From: Nodosilinea sp. PGN35
GTDB taxonomy: Bacteria; Cyanobacteriota; Cyanobacteriia; Phormidesmidales; Phormidesmidaceae
Length of the DNA stretch: 64,000 nt
Assembly: GCF_029109325.1 (NCBI RefSeq)
Contig: NZ_JAQKQJ010000008.1
Location: 62,001 to 126,000 of the forward strand
Direction: 5' to 3'
Below are positions 53,706 through 63,122 of the stretch, one piece after another (within the stretch, counting starts at the first letter, position 1; every line of letters starts with the position of its first letter). The notes beneath the pieces were generated by a model. The model saw only the letters and a list, made by a program, of their open reading frames with translations, made no database searches and was not told where the DNA came from. The position numbers and the translations under genes are program-made.

Positions 53706-55682
53706 TTAATCTCGGCGGGGGGCGAGGCCGAGGTGGCCCTGAAACTCCATGTGATTGGGGGTGAGGGCGGTGGTGGCGCTGAGGCTGCGCAGGCTGCCGA
53801 GGTAGGATTTGATCGCCCCAAAGCTGGGATCGTCGTTAAAGCCAAACACCTCGTAGGCCAGGGCCAGGGTAGCGCCCACATTCAGATAAAAATAACCGTC
53901 GTTGGGGGTCGGGAAGGTCGCTGTCGCCTGGTCAAACAGGAAAAAGTCGGCCAAAGGGTCGTGGGGTGAGGGGGCCAAAACCCTAGCCATGGGCACCGTG
54001 CCCGAGGTGATTGCCAGGGTATCGTCAGTGACCCAGCCGTGGCTGCCCACGCTCAGGTCAGGCAGGTAGTCGTTATTCAAGCTAGACAATAGCTCCCAGC
54101 TGGTGGCGGGCTGCTGGTTGACGGTTCTGGGATGGACGGTGAGGCCAAGGCTGGGCAGCAGCTCATCCACTGCGGCCAGGGTGCGGTCGGCGGTGGGGCG
54201 ATCGCTGGTCTGCAGCAGCAGCCCCAGCCCGGCGTAGCCCAGCGGGCCACCAGCGGCGGGGAAAGCGGCGATCGCATATTCCCCGTCCATCCAGCCAAAG
54301 ACATCGTCGTCGAGGTCAAGCCCGGTAAAGAGGGTGAACCCAGAGCGCACGGCGGCCAACCCGTTGCGGGTAAAGTCGCTGGCCTGATCTAAAATGCTGG
54401 CCACAGTGCGCCAAAAACCGGCAATGTTGCGGCCGCTCATCACCACAAAGGTCGAGGCGGGCAGCAGCTCCAGCGGGCTGTCGGCATTGGCCACCGTGGG
54501 GGTGAGGCCAAAGGTGAAGGGCACCGCGTCGTAGTAGTAGCGGCCCCGCAGCTGCATGCCGGTGGCCGTGGGATACACCAGAGCCTCTAGGGTGCCGCCA
54601 AAATTGAGCGATCGCAGGGTTTGCAGCGTGTCGTCATCCAGGGTTGTCGGGGGCAGGGGAAATGGCAGCGGCAGCTCGGCGGCGGGTAGAGTGGTTGCCG
54701 AGAAATCGTAGTTCAGCAGCTCCAGGGCGTTGCCGTAGACGGCAAAGAGCGCTCGGCTGTGCTCTCGATTGGCCAGAGTGCGCTGAAATTCTCGGCTACC
54801 CGCGAGGGATTGGCCTTCGCTCTGACGCAGGTGCAGGTATTGCTCAAGGGCGGCGGGGTTTTCTGCCGTAATCAGAGCGTCGGGCAGAAAGGCGACGGCC
54901 AGGCCGCCGGGGCCAAACTCAGGCAGGGGCACCGGCACCTCGACCTCCAGGGTTTCATCCTCTTCGTGGAAGGGGCTGATGGTCAGGGGCAGGCCAACCG
55001 CGCCGTTAAGCCGCAAGATCGGTGGAGTAGGACTGGCTTTTAGCGGCGCAGGCTCCGTTTCTCCGGCTTCAGCGCTGCTCTCGTCTAGAGTTTCTGGATC
55101 CAATTCATTGTCCCAGGTACAGGGATCTGCGCCAACCTCGGCAGGGTCACAGACTTCGGGAAAGGCTGGCTCAGACCAGTCGTCAAACTCTGGGGCAGGC
55201 CAGAAGTAGATCTCGGTGCCCTGGGCAGTGGTGATCTCCGGCTCCTCCCCTTGCAGCTCAAACAAGGTATTGCGAAAGGCGGCAAAGGCGGCGGCATCGG
55301 CAACCGGGGCCACCATGATCGAGGCATCGGCGAGGGTGGCGGTTTCCCCAGGTGGTACCGGCAGCAGCGCCACCAGGGCGGTGTCGCCGATCCAGGGGGC
55401 TACTTGGTTGGCAAAGTCGATGCCGTAGGGCAGGTAGGGCAGCCCCGGCAGGGCTGGGGTTAAGCCCTGTTCTGCTTCTAAAAGCTTGAAGAGCTGGTAC
55501 TGGCTGAGCTGCCCCCAGGTGTTGGCGGTGGTGTCGAGCAGCAGCACCAGGGCGGTGTTGTGGGGCAGATGGTGCCATGGGTTGGGTTCATCGGCGCGGG
55601 TTGTGGGTGCGGCTAGGCTGAGGCTGGCTCCTACTAGCCCCCATGTTAGGAGGTGTTGCCATGTTTGCTTTTGCCTGCCCAT
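53706..55682 (-). CDS. DUF3352 protein, exported
   Basis: This is a 658-residue protein with a signal peptide (about residues 1-31, LLTWGLVGASLSLAAPTTRADE). The body has the DUF3352 features: LPHNTALVLLLDTTANTWGQLSQYQLF, LDQASDFTRNGLAAVRSGFTLFTGLDLDDDVFGWMDGEYAIAAFPA and a final TALTPNHMEFQGHLGLAPR. Such proteins are cyanobacterial and uncharacterised, probably periplasmic. The ATG at 55682 gives the signal sequence. An upstream in-frame start at 55712 is less likely. Confidence 0.85.
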   Translation of the reverse strand: MGRQKQTWQHLLTWGLVGASLSLAAPTTRADEPNPWHHLPHNTALVLLLDTTANTWGQLSQYQLFKLLEAEQGLTPALPGLPYLPYGIDFANQVAPWIGDTALVALLPVPPGETATLADASIMVAPVADAAAFAAFRNTLFELQGEEPEITTAQGTEIYFWPAPEFDDWSEPAFPEVCDPAEVGADPCTWDNELDPETLDESSAEAGETEPAPLKASPTPPILRLNGAVGLPLTISPFHEEDETLEVEVPVPLPEFGPGGLAVAFLPDALITAENPAALEQYLHLRQSEGQSLAGSREFQRTLANREHSRALFAVYGNALELLNYDFSATTLPAAELPLPFPLPPTTLDDDTLQTLRSLNFGGTLEALVYPTATGMQLRGRYYYDAVPFTFGLTPTVANADSPLELLPASTFVVMSGRNIAGFWRTVASILDQASDFTRNGLAAVRSGFTLFTGLDLDDDVFGWMDGEYAIAAFPAAGGPLGYAGLGLLLQTSDRPTADRTLAAVDELLPSLGLTVHPRTVNQQPATSWELLSSLNNDYLPDLSVGSHGWVTDDTLAITSGTVPMARVLAPSPHDPLADFFLFDQATATFPTPNDGYFYLNVGATLALAYEVFGFNDDPSFGAIKSYLGSLRSLSATTALTPNHMEFQGHLGLAPRRD

Positions 55683-55913
55683 AGTTCCTGCTCCACAACG
55701 CTTTTCTATCAATACCCGAGGGCTGGGGCAAAGTTCCTAAAGATGCAGGATTTTGTTTACGTTCGCTTGGCTGGCGGAGGTAGATGGTGGGAAAGCCAGA
55801 TCTACTGCTGGGGCCATTTCGCTGGCCCCAGACCCCCTTCGACCAGGGCCGTTCCGCCGCCCTGGATCCAACGGAAAGGATTGGTCGATCATCGGTTTAA
55901 ACTTCTGTTCTGC

Positions 55914-56095
55914 AAACCGGCCTTTTGGCAGCTGCGATTGGTCTCACGTCACCTGAAACTGGCCTTTTGGCGACTGCAATTGGTCTCACGTGACCGCCCC
56001 ATCTCCCCTATCCTCCTCATCTCCTCACCTTCCCCATCCTCCTGCCCCAACTCAAAACTCAAAACTCAAACCTTAAAACTCAAACCTTCCCCATC
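55914..56095. repeat. 42-bp direct repeat and AAAACTC run
   Basis: CTGGCCTTTTGGC...TTGGTCTCACGT occurs twice at a 42-bp period (55914-55955 and 55956-55997). After a C-rich tract, heptamers (AACTCAAAACTCAAA) occupy about 56047-56090, just before the mutY 3' end. Confidence 0.7.
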
Positions 56096-57362
56096 ACCCC
56101 ATCTCCTCCGTTGCCGTCTCCGCCGCGTAGGCCCGCAGCGCATTGATGATGTGAATATTCGCCTTGGGAAAGGGAAACTCTTCAATGGTGTCTAGGGTGA
56201 CCCAGCGCACTTCGTCGCACTCGATGGGCTGGGGGTCGCCGGCCAGGTGGGTGCAGTGGTGGACGTTGAGGGTGACTTTGAAGTGGGAGTAGGCGTGGGT
56301 GACGGTGCAGAGGCGATCGCCCACCGCAATCTCAATGCCCAGTTCTTCTAAAATTTCGCGGGCGATGCAGGCCTCGATGGTTTCGTCGGGCTCGATTTTG
56401 CCGCCGGGGAACTCCCACAGGCCACCCAGTAGCCCCTCTTGCTTGCGGCGATCGATGAGAATTTCGCGCTGGTCGTTCCAGATCACGGCGACGCCGATTT
56501 GCTTGTGGGGCAGGGGCGCTTTGGCTTCTGACATGGGCAGCTCCGATTGAATATTGCGATTATAGGCCTGGCAGTGGGTCTGCCAGGGACAGCGATCGCA
56601 CCCTGGATTGCGCCGCGTACACAGGGTTGCCCCCAGATCCATCAGGGCCTGGTTAAAGTCGCGCGGATTCTGAGGATCCAGAAGATGCTCCGAAAGCAGC
56701 CACAGATCCTTTAGTGCTCTGGTTGGGGGCACCGGCAGCGCCACCAGCCGGGCCAGCACCCGCTTCACGTTGCCGTCGAGAATGGCGTGGGGCAGGTTGA
56801 AGGCCGAGCTGAGAATGCCCCCAGCAGTGGTTTTGCCGATGCCGGGCAGGGCAGTGATGGCGTCAAAATTTGCCGGAATTTCGCCGTTGTGCTCGGTGAC
56901 AATGCGCTGGGCGGCCTGGTGCAGGTTGCGGGCGCGGGTGTAGTAGCCCAGCCCTTCCCAGGCTTTGAGCACCGTCTGCTGGGCGGCGGCGGCCAGGGCC
57001 TCTACCGTGGGGAACTGCTCTAGCCATCGCTGGTAGTAGGGCAACACCGTCTTTACCTGGGTCTGCTGGAGCATGATCTCCGAGATCCAGATGGCGTAGG
57101 GGTTGTCGATATTGCGCCAGGGCAGGGTGCGGCCCCGATCGGCGTACCAGGCCAGCAGCTCGGCTCGCAACGCCTCCACAGGAAAATCCGGCCCGGGCGA
57201 AGTCGCTAGGGCCGGATTGGGGGAAAGGGGGTACTGGTTTAGAACCCTCGTTGTGCTCGTTGTGTAGGAACCCTCGGTGTCGCGCACGGTATTGCGGCGA
57301 CGGCCAGAGGAGGAAGTGAAACTGGGCTGGTTCGCTGGAACCGAATTCTGGCTATGGCTCAC
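56094..57362 (-). CDS. mutY: A/G-specific adenine DNA glycosylase MutY
   Basis: This is a 422-residue enzyme that removes adenine opposite 8-oxoguanine. Features are the HhH region (ITALPGIGKTTAGGILSSAFN) with the catalytic Glu in the WISEIMLQQTQV context. The 4Fe-4S ligands are CTRRNPGCDRCPWQTHC (CX6CX2CX5C). A C-terminal NUDIX-like domain (GGLWEFPGGKIEPDETIEACIAREILEELGIEI) recognises 8-oxoG. The start is uncertain: 57362 is GTG with about 60 low-complexity residues before the domain, and a GTG at 57179 would remove them. Confidence 0.9.
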   Translation of the reverse strand: MSHSQNSVPANQPSFTSSSGRRRNTVRDTEGSYTTSTTRVLNQYPLSPNPALATSPGPDFPVEALRAELLAWYADRGRTLPWRNIDNPYAIWISEIMLQQTQVKTVLPYYQRWLEQFPTVEALAAAAQQTVLKAWEGLGYYTRARNLHQAAQRIVTEHNGEIPANFDAITALPGIGKTTAGGILSSAFNLPHAILDGNVKRVLARLVALPVPPTRALKDLWLLSEHLLDPQNPRDFNQALMDLGATLCTRRNPGCDRCPWQTHCQAYNRNIQSELPMSEAKAPLPHKQIGVAVIWNDQREILIDRRKQEGLLGGLWEFPGGKIEPDETIEACIAREILEELGIEIAVGDRLCTVTHAYSHFKVTLNVHHCTHLAGDPQPIECDEVRWVTLDTIEEFPFPKANIHIINALRAYAAETATEEMG

Positions 57363-57387
57363 TCAGATTTGACAATTCGGCCTTTGA

Positions 57388-57738
57388 CTATTCGATTTCT
57401 GGGGCAGATTCTGCCGACATCAGCGAGTCCTCGAAGGCCATGCGCTGTTCGGCACCCCGCAGAAAATACCCGCTCATCATAGCAGAGGCCAGCAGGCGGC
57501 CCAGATTTTCGCGGTTGGTGGTAATTTCTACGTCGAAGTGCTGGGAGGGCAGCCCGCCAAGCAGGCCGATAATGTTGTGCTCCATCATCTGCTGCACCTC
57601 GGTGGAAGCAGGGTTGGAGAGCTGAGCGATCGTCTCGGGGCTCATGCCGTGGACGTACTGCATGAGAGAGTTGGGGTGCTCAGAGGAGTTTTTGAAGCCG
57701 TTGAACAGGTCTTGGGCTTTACCGGAAGAATTGCTCAC
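57388..57738 (-). CDS. DUF760 protein
   Basis: This 116-residue protein has the DUF760 pattern: LMQYVHGMSPETIAQLSNPASTEVQQMMEHNIIGLLGGLPSQHFDVEITTNRENLGRLLASAMMSGYFLRGAEQR. The family is found in cyanobacteria and plant chloroplasts and is uncharacterised. The start is GTG at 57738 with GAGGTA about 8 nt upstream. It is 25 bp upstream of mutY and may be co-transcribed. Confidence 0.85.
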   Translation of the reverse strand: MSNSSGKAQDLFNGFKNSSEHPNSLMQYVHGMSPETIAQLSNPASTEVQQMMEHNIIGLLGGLPSQHFDVEITTNRENLGRLLASAMMSGYFLRGAEQRMAFEDSLMSAESAPEIE

Positions 57739-58241
57739 AGTGGATACCTCGCTTGGCTAGCAGTGTGCGTGCGGCCTGGGTTTATCAGATTGAGCTGGAT
57801 AGGGTTAGTATGCCCTTCGGCGATGAGAACTCTAACCTTTTGTTATCTAGATCACTATTGACATCTACATGGGGTTGCTCAGCTATTCCTGAAACCCATG
57901 TATTTAAGTTAACAGGCTGGGTTTTGCCACTGGGTAGGTAGAACCGTACCACTGGTGGAGAGGTTTTGCTCCGCAGCGGCGGTGAGGATGCTTCTCTATG
58001 GATAGATGTTTGAGGCCAACCTAGGGTTCAAGCTTAAACAACACGTTCTAAAGAGTATTCCCTCTGGCTTAGTATCGCAGTTAAATGAGCCAAACTCGGC
58101 TGATCTGCCTATTTTGGCAAGATTCTGCGGGAGCCTTGAGCTAAAACACTCTCAGGCAGGTTTAAGCAATTTAAGGCAATCATCATCTTGCGATGGGTTC
58201 GATCTGTCACAATTGCCAGCAATATCTTCAAAAGCCCCAAA
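57739..58241. other. 503-bp gap before egtB
   Basis: No supported gene. The interval holds the divergent promoters of the DUF760 gene and of egtB. Some AT-rich sequence lies at 57840-57930 and 58140-58210. Confidence 0.4.
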
Positions 58242-59528
58242 ATGACGCTTTCTTCCCCCCTTGCTCCACCTGTAGACAACCCCCTGGCTGAGGCTGGCCT
58301 ATGCACCCAATACCGGGCTGTACGTCGCCTCAGCGAAACTCTCTGCCAGCCGCTCGAAATGGATGACTATGGCGTGCAGGCTATGGCGGATGTCAGCCCG
58401 CCCAAGTGGCACCTGGCCCACACCAGCTGGTTTTTTGAGACATTTCTGCTGCGTCCCTACCAGTCGAGCTACCAGGAGTTTCACCCCGGCTACGGCTATT
58501 TGTTTAACTCGTACTACGAGGCCGTGGGCGATCGCCATCCCCGTCCCCAGCGTGGTCTGCTGTCGCGGCCCACGGTAGGCGAGGTCTACCAGTACCGCGC
58601 CCATGTCGATGCGGCCATGACCACCCTCCTACAGAGTCAGGGCGACCATCCCGCCGTCAGGTCCCTGACGGCCCTGGGCCTGCACCACGAACAGCAGCAC
58701 CAGGAACTCCTCCTCACCGACCTTAAGTACAACCTGGCGATTAATCCCCTGCGCCCCGCCTACCGCCAGGATGTGGCCGTGGCCGCCTGCGCCTGTGCCT
58801 CAGCGCTGGAGTTTGTGGAGTTCCCCAGCGGGCTTTACAACATTGGCCACCAGGCTGCGGGCTTCGCCTTTGACAACGAAGGCCCCACTCACCCGGTCTA
58901 CCTGCAAGACTTTGCCCTGGCCAACCGCCTGGTCACCAACGGCGAATACCTGGAATTTATCGCCGACCAGGGCTACCAAACCGCCGCCCACTGGCTGGCC
59001 GAGGGCTGGGCTATGGTGCAGAGCGCAGGCTGGCAGGCCCCTCTCTACTGGGAGCAGCGCGACGGCCAGTGGTGGATCTTTACCCTGGGCGGCCTACAGC
59101 CCGTCAACCTGATGGAGCCAGTGTGCCACCTCAGCTACTTTGAGGCCGATGCCTTCGCCACCTGGCGCGGCTGCCGCCTGCCCACCGAAGCCGAATGGGA
59201 AGTCGCCGCCTCGGCAGTGCCCACCCAGGGCAACCTGCTCGCCGCCGACCACCTACACCCCCAACCGGCCTCTGGCTCCCAACCGCTCCAGCAGCTCTAC
59301 GGCGACGTCTGGGAGTGGACCCAGAGCGCCTACCTGCCCTACCCCGGCTTTCGCCCCGCCCCCGGTGCCGTGGGAGAATACAACGGCAAATTTATGTGCA
59401 ACCAGATGGTGCTGCGCGGCGGCTCCTGCGTTACGCCCCCCGGCCACATTCGCCCCAGCTACCGCAATTTCTTTCCGCCCAGCGCCCGGTGGCAGTTTAG
59501 CGGCCTCAGGTTGGCAAGGGAGTTTTGA
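58242..59528 (+). CDS. egtB: Ergothioneine biosynthesis sulfoxide synthase EgtB
   Basis: This is a 428-residue non-heme iron enzyme that couples a thiol to hercynine. The N-terminal DinB-like domain has PPKWHLAHTSWFFETFLL (first iron His) and the HX3HXE motif within LHHEQQHQELLLTD. The C-terminal formylglycine-generating-enzyme-like domain has VYLQDFALANRLVTNGEYLEFI, RLPTEAEWEVAASA and VWEWTQSAYLPYPGF...VLRGGSCVTPPGHIRPSYRNFF. The ATG at 58242 begins MTLSSPLAPPV. A longer start at 58188 is not favoured. It is followed 88 nt later by egtD. Confidence 0.92.
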   Translation: MTLSSPLAPPVDNPLAEAGLCTQYRAVRRLSETLCQPLEMDDYGVQAMADVSPPKWHLAHTSWFFETFLLRPYQSSYQEFHPGYGYLFNSYYEAVGDRHPRPQRGLLSRPTVGEVYQYRAHVDAAMTTLLQSQGDHPAVRSLTALGLHHEQQHQELLLTDLKYNLAINPLRPAYRQDVAVAACACASALEFVEFPSGLYNIGHQAAGFAFDNEGPTHPVYLQDFALANRLVTNGEYLEFIADQGYQTAAHWLAEGWAMVQSAGWQAPLYWEQRDGQWWIFTLGGLQPVNLMEPVCHLSYFEADAFATWRGCRLPTEAEWEVAASAVPTQGNLLAADHLHPQPASGSQPLQQLYGDVWEWTQSAYLPYPGFRPAPGAVGEYNGKFMCNQMVLRGGSCVTPPGHIRPSYRNFFPPSARWQFSGLRLAREF

Positions 59529-59616
59529 GTTTTAAGTTCTAAGTTTTGAGTTGAAATTCAAAACTCAAAATTCAAAACTTCCCCATCTCCCATATCCTCC
59601 CCACCCCCTATTCCCC
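59522..59616. repeat. Heptamer repeats and C-rich tract before egtD
   Basis: TTTTGAGTTTTAAGTTC and its complement TTCAAAACTCAAAATTCAA lead into CCCCATCTCCCATATCCTCC and a further C-rich stretch up to the ATG at 59617. The composition matches the regions before nrtC and nrtD. Confidence 0.75.
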
Positions 59617-60588
59617 ATGCTCCCCACCTCCCCCACCAAGTCCTCCCCCGTCAAGCTCTACGACTTTCACCCGCCTGTGGCAGACTTTCGCAGTGCGGTG
59701 CTGCGGGGGCTGAGGCAGCCGCAGAAGGTGCTGTCGCCCCAGTTTCTCTACGACAAGCGGGGGTCGGAGCTGTTTGACGCTATCTGTCAGCTGCCGGAGT
59801 ACTACCTGACTCGTACGGAGATGCAGATTTTGCGGAACAATGCCGGGGCGATCGCAACAGCGTTGAACCACCGGGTTCTGGTGGAGTTGGGCAGCGGCAG
59901 CAGCCAGAAAATCCGCATTTTGCTGGGTGCTGCGTCCCAGGTGACGACCTACGTGGGGGTCGATATTTCGCGGCAGCACCTGCAGGAGGCCTGCGCGGCG
60001 CTGATGGCCGATTTTGAGGGATTGGAGGCGATCGCCGTCTGCGCCGACTACACCCAACCCCTGCCGATTGCGGCGATTTCAGAACTCCACAATCGCCCCA
60101 CCATTGGCTTTTTCCCCGGCTCTTCCATCGGCAACCTGGAACCGGCGGAGGTGATTGCGTTTCTCAAAACCGTGGCGGTGTTGGGCGATCTGATTGTGGG
60201 GGTAGACCTGAAAAAATCCGCCGCGATTCTGGAACCGGCCTACGACGATGCCCAGGGGGTGTCTGCGGCCTTTGCCCTAAATGTGCTGGTGAGGATCAAC
60301 CGGGAACTGGGAGCCAATTTTGACCTGAGCCAGTTTGAGTATCGGGCCTGCTACAACGAGACAGCGGGGCGGATTGAGATGGCGATCGCCAGCCTGTGCG
60401 ATCAAACCGTGCGCTTGGGCGATGTCGAGATTTCCTTTAAAGCAGGTGAAACCCTGCGAACGGAGCACTCCTATAAATACACGGTGGAGGAGTTTCAACT
60501 GCTGGCGATGGAGGCTGGGTTCCAACCTGTGCAGGTGTGGATGGACGATCAACAGCTATTTAGCCTTCACCATCTGAAGCAGATGTAG
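59617..60588 (+). CDS. egtD: L-histidine N-alpha-methyltransferase EgtD
   Basis: This is a 323-residue SAM-dependent methyltransferase making hercynine. It has SPQFLYDKRGSELFDAICQLPEYYLTRTEMQIL (family start), LVELGSGSSQKIRILLGAA (SAM site), PTIGFFPGSSIGNLEP, and a final RTEHSYKYTVEEF, all typical of EgtD. The ATG at 59617 is chosen. The upstream in-frame codons encode the C-rich tract. With egtB it provides the two-gene cyanobacterial ergothioneine route. The gap carries a heptamer repeat and no clear Shine-Dalgarno. Confidence 0.93.
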   Translation: MLPTSPTKSSPVKLYDFHPPVADFRSAVLRGLRQPQKVLSPQFLYDKRGSELFDAICQLPEYYLTRTEMQILRNNAGAIATALNHRVLVELGSGSSQKIRILLGAASQVTTYVGVDISRQHLQEACAALMADFEGLEAIAVCADYTQPLPIAAISELHNRPTIGFFPGSSIGNLEPAEVIAFLKTVAVLGDLIVGVDLKKSAAILEPAYDDAQGVSAAFALNVLVRINRELGANFDLSQFEYRACYNETAGRIEMAIASLCDQTVRLGDVEISFKAGETLRTEHSYKYTVEEFQLLAMEAGFQPVQVWMDDQQLFSLHHLKQM

Positions 60589-60656
60589 AGTTATTTGGCA
60601 ATGCTGTCTCCCCAGTGTGAGAGGCTAGACACCAGTGTTAACTGGACTCGCCCCCT

Positions 60657-61490
60657 ATGCAGGTTGCCTGGCAAGACGTAAAACCCTACGACGACATCAT
60701 TTACCAGAAGGCCGATGGCATCGCCAAGATCACCATCAATCGGCCCCACAAGCGCAACGCCTTTCGCCCCAAAACCATTGTCGAGCTGTACGAGGCCTTC
60801 GCCAATGCCCGTGAAGATAGCCGCATTGGCGTGGTGCTGCTGACCGGGGCCGGCCCCCACACCGACGGCAAGTACGCCTTTTGCTCGGGCGGCGACCAGA
60901 GCGTGCGCGGCCACGGCGGCTACGTCGATGAGGGCGGCGTGCCCCGGCTCAACGTGCTGGATTTGCAGCGGCTGATTCGCTCGATGCCCAAGGTGGTGAT
61001 CGCCCTGGTGGCGGGCTATGCGATCGGCGGGGGCCACGTGCTGCACGTGGTGTGCGACCTGACGATCGCCGCCGACAACGCCGTGTTTGGCCAAACCGGC
61101 CCCAAGGTGGGCAGCTTTGACGGTGGCTTTGGCGCTAGCTATCTGGCCCGCATGGTGGGTCAAAAGAAAGCCCGCGAAATCTGGTACCTCTGTCGCCAGT
61201 ACAGCGCCCAGGAAGCTCTGGATATGGGCCTGGTGAACTGCGTGGTGCCGGTGGAGCAGCTCGAAGCCGAAGGGGTGCAGTGGGCTCAAGAAATTCTAGA
61301 GAAAAGCCCGATCGCCATTCGCTGCCTGAAGGCGGCTTTTAACGCCGACTGCGACGGCCAGGCGGGGCTGCAAGAGCTGGCGGGCAACGCTACCCTGCTC
61401 TACTACATGACCGAGGAAGGGGCCGAGGGCAAACAGGCATTTTTGGAGAAGCGAAAGCCCGATTTTCGCCAGTACCCGTGGCTGCCGTAG
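60657..61490 (+). CDS. menB: 1,4-dihydroxy-2-naphthoyl-CoA synthase MenB
   Basis: This is a 277-residue crotonase-fold enzyme that cyclises o-succinylbenzoyl-CoA in phylloquinone biosynthesis. It has [17 protein letters not shown], the [15 protein letters not shown] oxyanion loop, [55 protein letters not shown] and a final [13 protein letters not shown], all matching MenB. Length is typical. It provides the photosystem I quinone. It is 68 nt after egtD but is probably a separate unit. Confidence 0.96.
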   Translation: MQVAWQDVKPYDDIIYQKADGIAKITINRPHKRNAFRPKTIVELYEAFANAREDSRIGVVLLTGAGPHTDGKYAFCSGGDQSVRGHGGYVDEGGVPRLNVLDLQRLIRSMPKVVIALVAGYAIGGGHVLHVVCDLTIAADNAVFGQTGPKVGSFDGGFGASYLARMVGQKKAREIWYLCRQYSAQEALDMGLVNCVVPVEQLEAEGVQWAQEILEKSPIAIRCLKAAFNADCDGQAGLQELAGNATLLYYMTEEGAEGKQAFLEKRKPDFRQYPWLP

Positions 61491-61605
61491 GCGAGTAGGG
61501 GGTGGGGAGTAGGGAGTAGGCGCAGAGTTGGGCATAGCTCACCCTATACCTGTAATTTCATTTGGGCGTTCATGCAATGTCTTAGAACGAGAATCGCGCT
61601 ATACT

Positions 61606-61623
61606 TGTACAGTTAATCGTACA
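61606..61623. promoter_or_regulatory. Candidate YefM-YoeB operator
   Basis: TGTACA (61606-61611) and CGTACA (61618-61623) are centred 12 bp apart, immediately before the yefM ATG (61630). YefM of E. coli binds paired TGTACA sites, and this spacing is the arrangement described for that operator. Confidence 0.6.
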
Positions 61624-61629
61624 GGTTCT

Positions 61630-61884
61630 ATGCGAGTTGTTACCTTTAGCGAAGCCAGAAACAAGCTGAAAGCCATTCTCGATCAAGTGATTAACGATGC
61701 TGACTACACCGTGATTACCCGACGCGATGCAGAAGACGCCGTTGTGATGTCGTTAGACTACTTCAACAGCCTGATGGAAACCGTCTATTTACTTAAATCT
61801 CCTGCTAATGCAGCTCATCTAGAAGAGTCGATCGCTCAGTATCGTCAGGGCCAAACAACGGAGCGAGAACTGCTCGATGAGTAA
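61630..61884 (+). CDS. yefM: YefM-family antitoxin
   Basis: This is an 84-residue antitoxin. MRVVTFSEARNKLKAILDQVINDADYTVITRRDAEDAVVMSLDYFNSLMETVYLLKSPANAAHL is the Phd/YefM DNA-binding fold, and the acidic tail QYRQGQTTERELLDE wraps the toxin. The ATG at 61630 lies right after the operator, and an upstream in-frame start is not favoured. It overlaps the yoeB start by 8 nt. The pair is autoregulated by the operator at 61606. Confidence 0.92.
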   Translation: MRVVTFSEARNKLKAILDQVINDADYTVITRRDAEDAVVMSLDYFNSLMETVYLLKSPANAAHLEESIAQYRQGQTTERELLDE

Positions 61885-62140
61885 TCGTCGGCTGGCATGG
61901 ACCGATGCCGCCTGGAAAGATTATTTCTACTGGCAAACCCAGGATAAGAAAACTCTAAAAAGAATTAATTCACTCATTCAGGCAACTAAAGCTCTCCCCT
62001 TTGAAGGTATTGGTAAACCGGAACCTCTGAAGGAAAATCTGTCGGGCTTTTGGTCTCGGCGGGTTGACGATACCCATCGCCTGGTTTACGCCGTAGATGA
62101 TCGCTATTTGACAATTATTTCCTGTCGGTATCATTACTAA
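61877..62140 (+). CDS. yoeB: YoeB-family toxin
   Basis: This is an 87-residue ribosome-dependent mRNA interferase: LAWTDAAWKDYFYWQTQDKKTLKRINSLIQ, then PEPLKENLSGFWSRRVDDTHRLVYAVDD and the end ISCRYHY with the catalytic His/Tyr terminus. Glu in PLKENL and Arg in SRRVDD are the other active-site residues expected. It overlaps yefM and is co-transcribed. Confidence 0.94.
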   Translation: MSNRRLAWTDAAWKDYFYWQTQDKKTLKRINSLIQATKALPFEGIGKPEPLKENLSGFWSRRVDDTHRLVYAVDDRYLTIISCRYHY

Positions 62141-62235
62141 CCTTGGCGACCGTTAGCCCACTGTGGGTCTGTCAACTCGTATTGGTCAAACCTTGTGGGC
62201 TGGCACGGCAATCTTTCTCTTTTAAGGGGCACGTC

Positions 62236-62967
62236 ATGCTCAGAGCGATTGATGAAAATCTTTGGGTGGCCGAGCAGCCCTTTCGCTACTTTGGCCTGGG
62301 CATTGGCACCCGGATGACGGTGGTGCGGCTGGCCAGTGACGAGCTGGGGATCATCTCACCGATTCAGGTGAGTGAGGCGCTGGTGGGGGAACTGAATGCC
62401 CTGGGAAAGGTTAGCCACATCATTGCGCCCAATCTCTATCACTACAAGTTTGCCGCTGAGTTCAAGGCGACGTACCCAGGGGCGACGTTTTGGGCAACGG
62501 CGGGGCTGGGGGCCAAACGGCCAGAGCTGCCGATCGATCGCGCGATTTGCCACAGGCAAGGCTTCGCCAACGCTCCCGCCCTCAGCCCGTGGCCCGGCCT
62601 GGAGTGCCTGTTTTTTGACGGGTTTAAAACCCTGGCCCCCAGCGGCCCCGACCCGCTGGAGGAGTGGGTATTTTTTCATAGCGCCAGCCGCACGCTGATT
62701 TTGACCGACACGGCCTTTTGCTTTGACGAAAGCTCTCCCTGGCTGACGCAGCTGGTGACGAAGATTGGCGGTGGCTACAAACAGCTTGGCCCATCGCTGC
62801 TCGAGCGGGTGGCAACAACCGAGAAAGCCAAGGTTAGAGATTCGGCTGAGCAGGTTTTGGCCTGGGACTTTGAGCGGGTAATTGTGGCCCACGGTCGCGT
62901 TGTCGATCGCAACGGCAAAGCAGAGTTCAAGCGCGGGTATGGGAAGTTTTTGGGATGTTCACTGTAG
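62236..62967 (+). CDS. DUF4336 metallo-beta-lactamase-like protein
   Basis: This is a 243-residue protein. It has LWVAEQPFRYFGLGIGTRMTVVRLASDELGIISPI, LGKVSHIIAPNLYHYKFAAEFKATYP and WVFFHSASRTLILTDTAFCF, then a FERVIVAHGRVV segment, giving the DUF4336 pattern. The classical HxHxDH metal-binding motif is not seen, so activity is doubtful. The ATG at 62236 has AAGGGG upstream and is preferred to an in-frame start at 62143. Confidence 0.85.
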   Translation: MLRAIDENLWVAEQPFRYFGLGIGTRMTVVRLASDELGIISPIQVSEALVGELNALGKVSHIIAPNLYHYKFAAEFKATYPGATFWATAGLGAKRPELPIDRAICHRQGFANAPALSPWPGLECLFFDGFKTLAPSGPDPLEEWVFFHSASRTLILTDTAFCFDESSPWLTQLVTKIGGGYKQLGPSLLERVATTEKAKVRDSAEQVLAWDFERVIVAHGRVVDRNGKAEFKRGYGKFLGCSL

Positions 62968-63122
62968 TCACTGGGCTGGCTGGGTAGGGGGCAAGGGCAC
63001 CGACCGGCCCCAATCTAGAGGTATTTTCGTGACGGCGGTCAAGTCCTCTGGGTCAGATGCCGATTCGGCGGGTCGGTGCTACTCTGCGAAAGGTTTGTTG
63101 TTATAGATTTGACCTGATCCCT

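Noticed and set aside
58006..58245. 79-codon plus-strand frame before egtB
   Set aside because: No motif and no ribosome site. It ends within the egtB start region.
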